From: a candidate division CSSED10-310 bacterium
GTDB taxonomy: Bacteria; CSSED10-310
DNA length: 64,000 bases
Assembly (NCBI GenBank): GCA_016931515.1
Contig: JAFGEQ010000009.1
Coordinates: 181,467 to 245,466 of the forward strand
Direction of reading: 5' to 3'
The number at the start of each line of letters is the position of its first letter. The first letter of the stretch is position 1. A program made the translations under genes and the position numbers. Shown piece after piece: positions 36,069 through 43,350 of this stretch. The notes beneath the pieces are model-generated. The model was not told the origin of the DNA. It did no database searches and saw only the letters and a program-made list of their open reading frames with translations.

Positions 36069-36575
36069 TCAGATCATCTTGACCTGTTCAAGGATTTTGT
36101 CGTAGTCCGGTTCCCGGGTGATTTCGGGGACCAGTTCGATGTACCGGATGATACCGTCACGATCAACCACGAATACCGATCGAGCCAGCAATCGCAGATT
36201 TTCGATCAGTACGCCATACGCTGTGCCGAACGATGCTCGGGCGTGATCGGAGAGTGTTTCGACCTGATCGATACCTGCCGCACCGCACCAACGCGCCTGC
36301 GCAAAAGGCAGATCCATGCTGATAGTAAGAATTTTAACATCGGGGCCCAAATCGGCAGCCAGTTTATTGAATGTCCGTGTTTCCATGTCGCAGACCGGCG
36401 TATCCAATGACGGTACCGCAGACAAAACAAGTTTTTTTCCGGCATAATCAGCCAGTGTTTTGGGTGCAAGTCCTTTATCAACAACGATAAAATCCGGCGC
36501 CTTATCTCCAACCTTAAGTATCTCTCCCTGCAGATTCAGCGGGTTTCCATGCATAGTAACCTGTCTTTTCATCAT
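36069..36575 (-). CDS. tpx: Thiol peroxidase Tpx
   Basis: This 168-residue atypical two-cysteine peroxiredoxin reduces alkyl hydroperoxides using thioredoxin. The peroxidatic C62 lies in SLDTPVCDMET and the resolving C97 in FAQARWCGA, the exact spacing of the family. MMKRQVTMHGNPLNL at the N-terminus and the C-terminal EPDYDKILEQVK match complete Tpx proteins. The ATG follows a GGAGG site. An eight-base hairpin (AACCGGAT/ATCCGGTT, 36619-36638) sits in its upstream region and may be a leader structure or terminator. Confidence 0.95.
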   Translation of the reverse strand: MMKRQVTMHGNPLNLQGEILKVGDKAPDFIVVDKGLAPKTLADYAGKKLVLSAVPSLDTPVCDMETRTFNKLAADLGPDVKILTISMDLPFAQARWCGAAGIDQVETLSDHARASFGTAYGVLIENLRLLARSVFVVDRDGIIRYIELVPEITREPDYDKILEQVKMI

Positions 36576-36690
36576 GATGACATCCTCCAGAATGCAGTTG
36601 TCGACGATTGAGATTGTTAACCGGATTAAAATCCGGTTTCATTATTCATTGTGTTTGAATCTCCGTTGCGCGAAAGGTTACATTTTTGTA

Positions 36691-36719
36691 TTGACGCTTA
36701 TACGGTTCCCGTATATAGT
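36691..36719 (+). promoter_or_regulatory. Strong orphan promoter on the plus strand
   Basis: TTGACG (36691-36696), 17 bases, TATAGT (36714-36719). No reading frame starts downstream; the next element is a strong terminator 48 bases later. This makes it a likely small-RNA promoter. Confidence 0.7.
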
Positions 36720-36725
36720 TTCTTG

Positions 36726-36820
36726 TAATATACAGTTCGTAGTAATTAAAAATATGATGTTCCCCGAAAAATCCTCTCTACCCCCCCCTTTCCTTCCTCC
36801 CAAATAGAGAGGATTTTTCC
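36726..36820 (+). ncRNA. Candidate small RNA with C-rich loop
   Basis: The predicted transcript of about 95 bases runs from the promoter start near 36726 to the terminator T-run at about 36818. It contains no open frame. Its 3' half is a 14-base-pair hairpin whose 24-base loop is pyrimidine-rich, with runs such as CCTTCCTCCC. That is complementary to Shine-Dalgarno sequences, as in C-rich-loop regulatory RNAs of other bacteria. No family is recognised. Expression is inferred from promoter and terminator placement only. Confidence 0.5.
36767..36818. terminator. Bidirectional terminator
   Basis: AAAAATCCTCTCTA (36767-36780) and TAGAGAGGATTTTT (36805-36818) are perfect inverted repeats of 14 bases with a 24-base loop. 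The A/T ends give a U-run in either direction, so it can end both htpG (minus, stop at 36830) and the candidate plus-strand small RNA. Confidence 0.88.
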
Positions 36821-36829
36821 TGTACGGAG

Positions 36830-38713
36830 TTACCGGTCCAGCAGCACGCTGAGAATCCTGTTCATTCTATCCACGATGGAGCGGGTTTCAACCGTCAATC
36901 CCGCGTTCAGCGCTGCGTGATCGTATAGCTGTTCAATCACGAGAGTTGCCTGTGTCTCGTTGGCCGATCGGAGTTGATTGAGTTTTTTAATCAGAGTGTG
37001 ATTCGGATTGAATTCCAGGTTACGACGAACTGCCGGGGGGAAGTCTTTACCTGCGGCTTCCATCAACCGTTGCATCGCACCGGTCATCGATCCATCGGGG
37101 TTGACCAGGATCAGGGGGCTGTCAACAAGTCGGGTGGAGGCTTTGACTTCGGCGACTTTATCCTGCAGTTTGCTGCGGATCCAATCGCCTATTGCGCGCA
37201 CATCATCCTCTGAAATACTCCCGGTTTTTTCTTCGCCAGGCGTTGTCTCAGATTGTATGTCGTCGGGGAGTTCGAGTGCTTCGGAATCTGCGGACACGGT
37301 TTTCCTGTCTTTGTATGATGCGAGGTGATGCATGACGAAATCATCAACAGGATCGAAGTTGTAGATGACTTCGATGCCGCGTTTGCGAAAAACTTCAATA
37401 TACGGACCGCTTTCGATGGACGCTCGGTTCGGACCGGCGAGGTAGTAGATTTCCTTCTGCGATTCCGGCATTCGCTCCAAATAGTCAGCGAGAGATGCCT
37501 GCTGTCCGGAGTCTGTCATCGAGGTTTCGAAGCGGATCAGTTCAGCGAGTGCATCGCGGTCGGAGAATTCAGTGACGATGCCTTCCTTGATGAACGATCC
37601 GAATTTATCCCATACTTTTCGATATTCATCCGGTTTTTTCTCCGCCATTTCCTTCAGATATTTCAGTACTCTCTTGGTGAGAACCCGGTTGATTTTCCGG
37701 ATCAGGGCGCTGTCCTGCATTGTTTCCCGGGAGATATTCAGCGGTAGATCCTCGCTGTCAACGACACCGCTTAAAAAGCGCAGCCAAAGGGGGAGCAGAT
37801 CCTTGGCCTGTCGCTGAATGAGTACCCGTTTACAGTACAGATTGATGTTGGAGTCCATACGACCGAAGCCGAAGCGTTCAGGGTTCTCATCACTGATGAA
37901 AAGGAGAGCTTTCAGGTCGATCGGAGCGTCAGTGCTGAAATGAAGCCATCCCAATGGGTCGGACGCTGCGGACGCCGTAAATTTGAAAAACTCCTTGTAT
38001 TCTTCTTCCTTGACATCCTGGGGAGACCGGGACCATATCGCCTGAATAGTATTGATTCGTTCTCCGTTGACTTGAATCGGGAAGGAAACGAAGTTTGAGT
38101 ATTTGCGGATGATATCCTTGATTCTCCAATCCTGTGCGAACTCTTCCGCGTCTTTTTTCAGGGAGAGCCGGATAGTGGTACCGATGGGAATGTCATCAGC
38201 AGGTTCTATAGTATAGCTTGAGGATCCATTGCTGATCCATCGGTAGCCCCCGGTCGGATCGACAGCCGAGCGACTGTCCACGCAGACCTCTGTGGCCACC
38301 ATAAAAGCGGAATAAAATCCGACGCCGAATTGACCGATCAGATGGATGTCCTTTTTGCCGGATTCCGCCATTTTCTGTAAAAAATCGACCGCACCGGAGT
38401 GGGCGACACGGCCCAGATTCTCGATCAATTCATCCCGTGACATACCGATTCCGGTATCGGCGAAAGTGATGGTGTGTGAGTCGCTATCGAGGGTAATTGC
38501 AATCTCCAGGGCACCGGGATCCCGACCATTGACAAGGTCGTGATGGCGGCACTTTTCCAGCGCATCAGCGGCATTGGAGATCAATTCCCGGATAAATATT
38601 TCCCGATCGGTGTACAGCGAATGGATTACGATATCCAGGACCCGGGATACTTCCGCCTGAAACTCGAATGTTTCACGATTCATTGCCGTATTGTTATCTT
38701 TTGAGTTACTCAT
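36830..38713 (-). CDS. htpG: Molecular chaperone HtpG (Hsp90)
   Basis: The 627-residue protein is a complete bacterial Hsp90. The N-terminal GHKL ATPase domain shows NAADALEKCRHHDL, FADTGIGMSRDEL and GQFGVGFYSAFMVA. The middle domain carries the catalytic arginine region NISRETMQ, and the C-terminal dimerisation domain ends in ILSVLLDR. It assists folding of client proteins under stress. The ATG follows CCGGAGGACATCA. A moderate promoter (TAGGCA 38775-38780, 17 bases, TATGAT 38752-38757, minus strand) precedes it. Two hsp20 genes lie upstream behind their own terminator. Confidence 0.97.
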   Translation of the reverse strand: MSNSKDNNTAMNRETFEFQAEVSRVLDIVIHSLYTDREIFIRELISNAADALEKCRHHDLVNGRDPGALEIAITLDSDSHTITFADTGIGMSRDELIENLGRVAHSGAVDFLQKMAESGKKDIHLIGQFGVGFYSAFMVATEVCVDSRSAVDPTGGYRWISNGSSSYTIEPADDIPIGTTIRLSLKKDAEEFAQDWRIKDIIRKYSNFVSFPIQVNGERINTIQAIWSRSPQDVKEEEYKEFFKFTASAASDPLGWLHFSTDAPIDLKALLFISDENPERFGFGRMDSNINLYCKRVLIQRQAKDLLPLWLRFLSGVVDSEDLPLNISRETMQDSALIRKINRVLTKRVLKYLKEMAEKKPDEYRKVWDKFGSFIKEGIVTEFSDRDALAELIRFETSMTDSGQQASLADYLERMPESQKEIYYLAGPNRASIESGPYIEVFRKRGIEVIYNFDPVDDFVMHHLASYKDRKTVSADSEALELPDDIQSETTPGEEKTGSISEDDVRAIGDWIRSKLQDKVAEVKASTRLVDSPLILVNPDGSMTGAMQRLMEAAGKDFPPAVRRNLEFNPNHTLIKKLNQLRSANETQATLVIEQLYDHAALNAGLTVETRSIVDRMNRILSVLLDR

Positions 38714-38751
38714 TGATGTCCTCCGGTTGATATCAGGGTTTCAAGGCAGGA

Positions 38752-38780
38752 ATCATAGCGTATTCGAGCCTTATTGCCTA
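38752..38780 (-). promoter_or_regulatory. Candidate htpG promoter
   Basis: TAGGCA (38775-38780) and TATGAT (38752-38757) are spaced by 17 bases on the minus strand. The -10 box is good and the -35 box matches 4 of 6. No sigma-32-like pair was found. Confidence 0.4.
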
Positions 38781-38794
38781 CGGGAAAAATCGAA

Positions 38795-38826
38795 GGTACC
38801 GGCCGCTGTTGACAGCGGCCGGTACC
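38795..38826 (-). terminator. Terminator of the hsp20 operon
   Basis: A perfect 14-base-pair stem (GGTACCGGCCGCTG at 38795-38808 with its complement at 38813-38826) and a four-base loop lie 16 bases after the hsp20 stop. On the minus strand it is followed by TTCGATTTTT, a U-run. Confidence 0.88.
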
Positions 38827-38841
38827 GGTCCTGCATGCTCA

Positions 38842-39240
38842 TCATCCATTGACCTTGATATCGATTTTTTTCGGTTTGGCTTTTTCAGCTTTCGGCAGGG
38901 TGATCGTCAGAACGCCATGCTTGAGTTCAGCCGAGATTTTTTCCTGGTCGATAACATCCGACAGTTCGAACTGTCGATGATAATTTGACAATCGATACTC
39001 TCGGTGAATCTCTTTGCTGAGGTCCTCTTCGCGATCCAATGTCCGACCTTCAATCGTCAGAATGTTTTCATCGACTCCGACTGAGATACCTGCCTGATCC
39101 ACGCCGGGAACATCGCATATCACAACCAGTTCGTTTTCTGTCTCGAAAATATCCACCGCCGGAATCAGATATCGTGCATCCTCCCGGGTAGCCTGAATAT
39201 CACCACCGTCTTTTTTCACCGGAACTGTTTTTTCAGTCAT
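38842..39240 (-). CDS. Hsp20 family small heat-shock protein (second)
   Basis: The 132-residue protein is an alpha-crystallin-domain holdase that keeps unfolding proteins soluble. The domain shows DIFETENELVVICDVPGVD at its start and the conserved ELKHGVLTITLPK near the end, but no long C-terminal IXI extension. The ATG at 39240 follows GGAAAGGAG; the open frame extends upstream into the spacer. It lies 31 bases after the first hsp20 and is followed by a strong terminator. The paralogues differ in their N-terminal arms, so they may form mixed oligomers. Confidence 0.92.
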   Translation of the reverse strand: MTEKTVPVKKDGGDIQATREDARYLIPAVDIFETENELVVICDVPGVDQAGISVGVDENILTIEGRTLDREEDLSKEIHREYRLSNYHRQFELSDVIDQEKISAELKHGVLTITLPKAEKAKPKKIDIKVNG

Positions 39241-39271
39241 GGTACAACTCCTTTCCTTCCTTATAAATGGA

Positions 39272-39736
39272 TCACTGACCTGCAATGATCTGGATACGCC
39301 GCGGTTTTGATTTCTCGGATTTTCCGAGCGTTATCAGCAATAAACCATGCTTGTATTCAGCCGTAATTTTGTCCGGATCGATATCACATCCGATATCCAT
39401 GGAGCGGATGAACTTTCCGGCTGCCCGTTCCGATCGATGATACGCTTCCGGGGCCACCGCTTTCGGTTTGCCGTTCTTCTCACCCCGAATCGTCAGCTTG
39501 TTGTTCTCAACCGTTACACTCAACTCTTCCGGGTCCAAACCGGGTGCCAGACATTCCACATAGACTCTGTTTTCATCGTCAAATATATTTATCAGAGGAT
39601 ACTGACGAGCCGCGAGCCCCGGCAGAAAAGCAAAACGTGACACCGGTGGTCGAACAAACGGGACGGTGTCGAACACCTGATCCAGAGAACGCCGCAGGGC
39701 GTCCATTTCTCTAGCAAGATTACTTCGATTGAACAT
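39272..39736 (-). CDS. Hsp20 family small heat-shock protein (first)
   Basis: This 154-residue small heat-shock protein has an N-terminal arm (MFNRSNLAREMDALRRSLDQVFD), the alpha-crystallin domain (NIFDDENRVYVECLAPGLD) and the diagnostic EYKHGLLLITLGKSEKSKP. It is a cytoplasmic, ATP-independent holdase. The ATG at 39736 has a consensus AGGAGG. The frame stays open 136 codons further upstream, but that stretch is leader DNA with no coding character. Two hairpins sit in the leader next to the ribosome binding site, so a thermosensor is possible. Confidence 0.93.
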   Translation of the reverse strand: MFNRSNLAREMDALRRSLDQVFDTVPFVRPPVSRFAFLPGLAARQYPLINIFDDENRVYVECLAPGLDPEELSVTVENNKLTIRGEKNGKPKAVAPEAYHRSERAAGKFIRSMDIGCDIDPDKITAEYKHGLLLITLGKSEKSKPRRIQIIAGQ

Positions 39737-39744
39737 TGTCCACC

Positions 39745-39785
39745 TCCTGAAATACTGTGTTTCATCTGAGCCGGTGTTTCCGGCT
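39745..39785 (-). promoter_or_regulatory. Hairpin leader upstream of hsp20, possible RNA thermometer
   Basis: In the minus-strand leader, AGCCGG-AAACA-CCGGCT (39769-39785) forms a six-base stem. A TGAAA/TTTCA pair then ends directly against the AGGAGG ribosome binding site (39742-39747). Small heat-shock genes often carry such thermosensors. The ROSE or fourU consensus is not clearly present. Confidence 0.3.
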
Positions 39786-40043
39786 TTCCGACCTGTAAAA
39801 TGAGCAAAGGGTGTGCCAGCGACGGCAACAGCATTTATCACATTGGTTTTATTATCTTTTCCAGGATTTTCCCGATTGGAATAATGAACGGGACATCGTC
39901 GCAGCACCGATCCAATGATACGTTGCAGCGTTGCATTCGAGATAATCAATGTGCGTAATTGAATTTGCACTAGTGAGAAGAGATGTGCCCGAAAGGGGCT
40001 AAAATTATAAGAATATGGTATTTTGTGTGTTCGCGCTAATGTG

Positions 40044-40072
40044 TTGATTTCATTATCATTGAGAGCTATTAT
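40044..40072 (+). promoter_or_regulatory. Promoter of fabH
   Basis: TTGATT (40044-40049), 17 bases, TATTAT (40067-40072). Transcription from about 40079 would give a leader of nearly 190 bases, much longer than needed, which encloses a set of nested helices. Confidence 0.68.
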
Positions 40073-40082
40073 TGCGGACAGC

Positions 40083-40245
40083 CCAGGTTTGGCATGAGAA
40101 TTGGATAAATAAGGATAACTTTTCCAGGGCACTGCCCCCCGCAACTAATTTTCCCGCGCGGCTTTCGCGGGGCAGCCGGCGAAAGACGCCGGACGGCAGA
40201 TCACCTGGATCGACTAATCAGCCCGGGCATTTGATGGCCCGGGCT
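40083..40245 (+). ncRNA. Structured 5' leader upstream of fabH, candidate regulatory RNA
   Basis: The leader can fold into a closing helix CCAGGT (40083-40088)/ACCTGG (40203-40208). Inside are CTGCCCC (40132-40138)/GGGGCAG (40169-40175) and the hairpin CCGGCG-AAAGA-CGCCGG (40176-40192). A separate perfect nine-base hairpin AGCCCGGGC/GCCCGGGCT (40220-40245) stands just before the ribosome binding site. The ACTGCCCCCCGCAACT segment faintly resembles a cobalamin-riboswitch core, but the other conserved boxes are missing. No known riboswitch class is recognised. A switch controlling fatty-acid initiation is an inference. Confidence 0.45.
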
Positions 40246-40266
40246 TCGGCTTATAAGGGGGATTTA

Positions 40267-41271
40267 GTGAACCACGCGACATCAGTACCTACATCGGCCA
40301 GAATACTCGGAATCGGCGGAGCACTTCCCGAGCGGATCGTTGATAATCATTACTTTGAAAAAATCGTCGACACATCCGATGAGTGGATTCGCGAACGATC
40401 CGGTATCATCGAGCGTCGATTTGCAGCAGAGGGCCAACTCAATTCCGACCTGTCTGCGGATGCCGGACGGAAAGCCCTGGCGGATGCCGGACTCCAACCC
40501 GAAGATATCGACCTGATTATTCTCGCAACTTGCACACCGGACCGCCCGATCCCCTCCTGCGCCGTCGTCGTGCAGGACAAACTCGGAGCCAAAAACGCCG
40601 CTGCTTTCGATCTTAATGCAGCCTGTTCCGGTTTCATCTATGGAATGATCACGGCCACCGCCATGATCCGATCGATGCAGGCTAAATATATCTTACTGAT
40701 CGGTACCGAATTACTGACCCGGGTCACCGATATGACTGATCGCGCTACATGCGTTCTCTTCGGCGACGGATCCGGCGCTGTCGTTCTGGGTCCATCCTAC
40801 GATTCACGGGGCATCCTCGGACACTACATGGGCGCCGACGGCAGTCTGCGGGACCTCATCACTATCCCCTGCGGCGGGACCGAGCTTCCCCCGACACCCG
40901 AGCGGCTCGCGGAACACCTCCATTACGTCCACATGCGGGGTAATGAAACCTACAAGCACGCGGTGACCCGGCTTGCCGACAGCTGCGTCAGAGCCCTCGC
41001 CGCCGCGAACCTCCACTCCGACGATATCGACCTCGTGATTCCTCACCAGGCCAACACCCGGATTCTGCAGTCCGTCGCCAAACGTCTCGGGATCAGCTAC
41101 GACGAAAAGTTCTTTATCAACCTTCCACATATCGGCAATACCTCTGCGGCATCCATCCCCATCGCCATCAATGAAGCCCGTGAAACAAAACGGCTCCTGC
41201 CCGGCATGACCATGCTCCTCGTCGCCTTCGGAGGAGGCCTGACATTTGGGGGAGCCGTCGTTCGATATTAA
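40267..41271 (+). CDS. fabH: 3-oxoacyl-ACP synthase III (KASIII)
   Basis: FabH condenses acetyl-CoA or another acyl-CoA with malonyl-ACP to start fatty-acid synthesis. The catalytic triad is intact: Cys120 in DLNAACSGF, His in IPHQANTRI and Asn in HIGNTSAAS. The ADGSLRDL and CVLFGDGSGAVVL segments also match. At 334 residues it is of normal length. The start is a GTG at 40267, chosen because AAGGGGGA lies at ideal spacing and the conserved ARILGIGGALPERIV begins eleven residues later. The frame extends upstream to 40072, but that part is the structured leader. No other fab gene adjoins it. Confidence 0.95.
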   Translation: MNHATSVPTSARILGIGGALPERIVDNHYFEKIVDTSDEWIRERSGIIERRFAAEGQLNSDLSADAGRKALADAGLQPEDIDLIILATCTPDRPIPSCAVVVQDKLGAKNAAAFDLNAACSGFIYGMITATAMIRSMQAKYILLIGTELLTRVTDMTDRATCVLFGDGSGAVVLGPSYDSRGILGHYMGADGSLRDLITIPCGGTELPPTPERLAEHLHYVHMRGNETYKHAVTRLADSCVRALAAANLHSDDIDLVIPHQANTRILQSVAKRLGISYDEKFFINLPHIGNTSAASIPIAINEARETKRLLPGMTMLLVAFGGGLTFGGAVVRY

Positions 41272-41291
41272 ATACGATCGAGACCCGCTTT

Positions 41292-41681
41292 TTAATCAAT
41301 AAATATTTCGATCCGGGTCTTCTCCTCATCATCATGCACTTCGAGCAACTTCCCCTCGGTGTTCTCATCCACCGCCCGTAAAATCTCGTCAAGATCAATG
41401 TTGCGACCATTGATCTCCGCCTTCGCATCCTCCGGAATGAACTTCGTCGCCAACTTCAATAACGCAATCGGTAACGCCACCCGTACCTTCGGCTTATCCA
41501 GATCTCCCTCGAATATCCGGATCTTTAAAAAACGCATGAACTTCTTCGGCTTCAAGACCTGCGACGGCGACGGCTGACGATCCAAGGTCTCATCCATCGC
41601 CTCCAATAACTTCACCGCTTCCTCCGACGTGATCTTCCCCTCTTCCACCATCTTCAAAATCCGTACCTTCTGTTCCATCAT
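41292..41681 (-). CDS. SHOCT-like domain protein
   Basis: The 129-residue protein opens with KVRILKMVEEGKITSEEAVKLLEAMDE, the short amphipathic module known from SHOCT-like and YvlB/LiaX N-terminal domains. It continues with a beta-rich region (MRFLKIRIFEGD, PIALLKLATKFIPEDA). Related proteins respond to envelope stress, but function here is unknown. Two adjacent ATGs can start it (41681 or 41678); AAGGAGGT spacing favours the second slightly. It converges on fabH with a 20-base gap. Confidence 0.75.
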   Translation of the reverse strand: MMEQKVRILKMVEEGKITSEEAVKLLEAMDETLDRQPSPSQVLKPKKFMRFLKIRIFEGDLDKPKVRVALPIALLKLATKFIPEDAKAEINGRNIDLDEILRAVDENTEGKLLEVHDDEEKTRIEIFID

Positions 41682-41827
41682 TTACCTCCTTAATAATATT
41701 TGCCGCTAAAAGGCTTACACTTCTATATTTACGTTTAATACTTCATTTTGTCAATATAAAAATTAATTATATTAATTCTGAAATTAATTTTGACATCCTT
41801 TGTTCCTCCCGGCACGATCTCCCGCTG

Positions 41828-41856
41828 TTGCCTCTACGCCAATTCCTCCCTACAAT
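41828..41856 (+). promoter_or_regulatory. Promoter giving a leaderless mRNA for the GT-C protein
   Basis: TTGCCT (41828-41833), 17 bases, TACAAT (41851-41856). The ATG at 41865 begins eight bases after the -10 box, so the transcript would start at or beside the start codon. No ribosome binding site is present. Confidence 0.55.
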
Positions 41857-41864
41857 ATCCATCC

Positions 41865-43349
41865 ATGAACCCTACTGACACACAGTCCCGCCATCGCACG
41901 ATCCTCGCCACCGCCACCTTCATCTGGCTCGCTACCGTTCTCTACCCCTCACTCCATATCTGGTTCGATTGGGAAACCGTTCGCTTCTTCGTCATCTCCC
42001 GGCCGGACCAATACCGCTGGCTCGCTCCCTGGTACACCGGATGGATCGATCTCTCCGACTACGGAATTTCTGCAGCCAGCCTGACGCTGCGGCCGTTGAT
42101 GAGCTGGTCATTCCAATTGGAATCCATCCTGTTCAAATCGTGGGCTCCCGGTTATCACCTGCTCAATATTTTCGCCCATCTCTCCTGCACCGGACTCCTG
42201 ATCCGCTTCCTTCACCGCCAGAAGATCGGCTTGTACTCCGCCTGGCTCGCGGGATTGCTGTTCGCTGTGCATCCGCTTTCCACTCAACCCCTGTGGATCC
42301 TCGGCGACCGGGCGGAAGTGTTCGTTCTCCTCGGCGGACTTATCGCTCTGAATACATATCGAACCAATCCGTTCCTATCCAGCGCCGGCCTGGTGCTGGC
42401 TTTGCTCAGCAAGGAAACCGCCGTCACGATCCCCGCATGGCTCATCGCTGCGGAGTTCTGTCTTTCCCCCAACCGCAAGAGCTCTCCCGATAACTGGACC
42501 AAGCGACTCCGGCGCCTGCTTCCGGCGATATTGATCGTCCTGCTGTACCTGCTGTATCGCTCAACCGTATTTTCGGGTCTCGGAGGCTATCGCTCCGTCA
42601 ACCACATGCATTTCAGCCACGTAGCCGATGTGCTTTCCCAGAATATCGCCTGGCTCCTGACGATTCCTCACGGTCATCCCATCCTGTTCGCGTCTTTTCT
42701 CCTGCCTGCGCTGATCACGCTGTTCGGTCCGCCGGTATCCCGGTTCAGCCTGATCTGGCTATGTCTCTTCCTTCTCCCCGTTCACAACCTATGTAACAAA
42801 TGGTACCTGTATACCCCTGCAGCAGCGTCAGCAATGCTGATCGCGGGTTGGACCGCCCGTGGTATGCGACACCGCTGTTTCATCAAACCCATCACCCTGG
42901 TGTGTTTACTTGCAGCCGGCGCCTGCTCGGTGTTGAGTCATGCAGAACTCGTCTTTCAGCAAAAAAACGCGGATGTGCCTATCCGGCTCGCCTGTGCGAT
43001 CCGCGCGGTCAAACCGTCTCTGGAACACGGAACCCGGCTGCGATTCATCATGGCGCCCCCAATCCGGCTTCGCGATCTGACCGGCCACTTCTTCGATCCC
43101 TCAACATTCGAGGTAAAAAAAGTCAAAACACCCCTGGAAAGCATTGTCTGGGATCTGAACGCCACGCGGTTCACGCCTTCGGGACGGCCGGTGTGGACGC
43201 GAAGCGTTGAAGCCGCGCTGCAGCTTGTATATGATGACATCAGTCTCCGGGCGGAATTGACGGATTTCGATCACATGCATTTGCCGGACCCGGGTACGAT
43301 CAATATTCTTTATGATCCCAATACGGGATCTTTAACGCTGCTGGAGTGA
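41865..43349 (+). CDS. Polytopic GT-C-like membrane protein
   Basis: The 494-residue protein has about ten transmembrane segments and the motifs LRPLMSWSFQLESILFKSWAPGYHLLNIFAHL and HPLSTQPLWILGDRAEVF. These resemble the TMTC and related bacterial GT-C membrane proteins, where R-P-L and H-P-x-x-x-x-x-x-W-I-x-x-R are recurrent. Unlike the protein at 54383 it has no TPR domain, ending in a short soluble part. It probably transfers a sugar from a polyprenyl carrier, by family analogy only. It ends one base before the next B12-binding radical SAM gene, so the two are coupled. Confidence 0.72.
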   Translation: MNPTDTQSRHRTILATATFIWLATVLYPSLHIWFDWETVRFFVISRPDQYRWLAPWYTGWIDLSDYGISAASLTLRPLMSWSFQLESILFKSWAPGYHLLNIFAHLSCTGLLIRFLHRQKIGLYSAWLAGLLFAVHPLSTQPLWILGDRAEVFVLLGGLIALNTYRTNPFLSSAGLVLALLSKETAVTIPAWLIAAEFCLSPNRKSSPDNWTKRLRRLLPAILIVLLYLLYRSTVFSGLGGYRSVNHMHFSHVADVLSQNIAWLLTIPHGHPILFASFLLPALITLFGPPVSRFSLIWLCLFLLPVHNLCNKWYLYTPAAASAMLIAGWTARGMRHRCFIKPITLVCLLAAGACSVLSHAELVFQQKNADVPIRLACAIRAVKPSLEHGTRLRFIMAPPIRLRDLTGHFFDPSTFEVKKVKTPLESIVWDLNATRFTPSGRPVWTRSVEAALQLVYDDISLRAELTDFDHMHLPDPGTINILYDPNTGSLTLLE

Positions 43350-43350
43350 G

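Noticed and set aside
39737..40144. Upstream extension of the first hsp20 reading frame by 136 codons
   Set aside because: The extension has no coding character, lies over a leader with hairpins, and the ATG at 39736 has a perfect ribosome binding site.
40115..40160. Cobalamin riboswitch upstream of fabH
   Set aside because: Only one stretch resembles the core; the other conserved boxes and the expected peripheral helices are absent.
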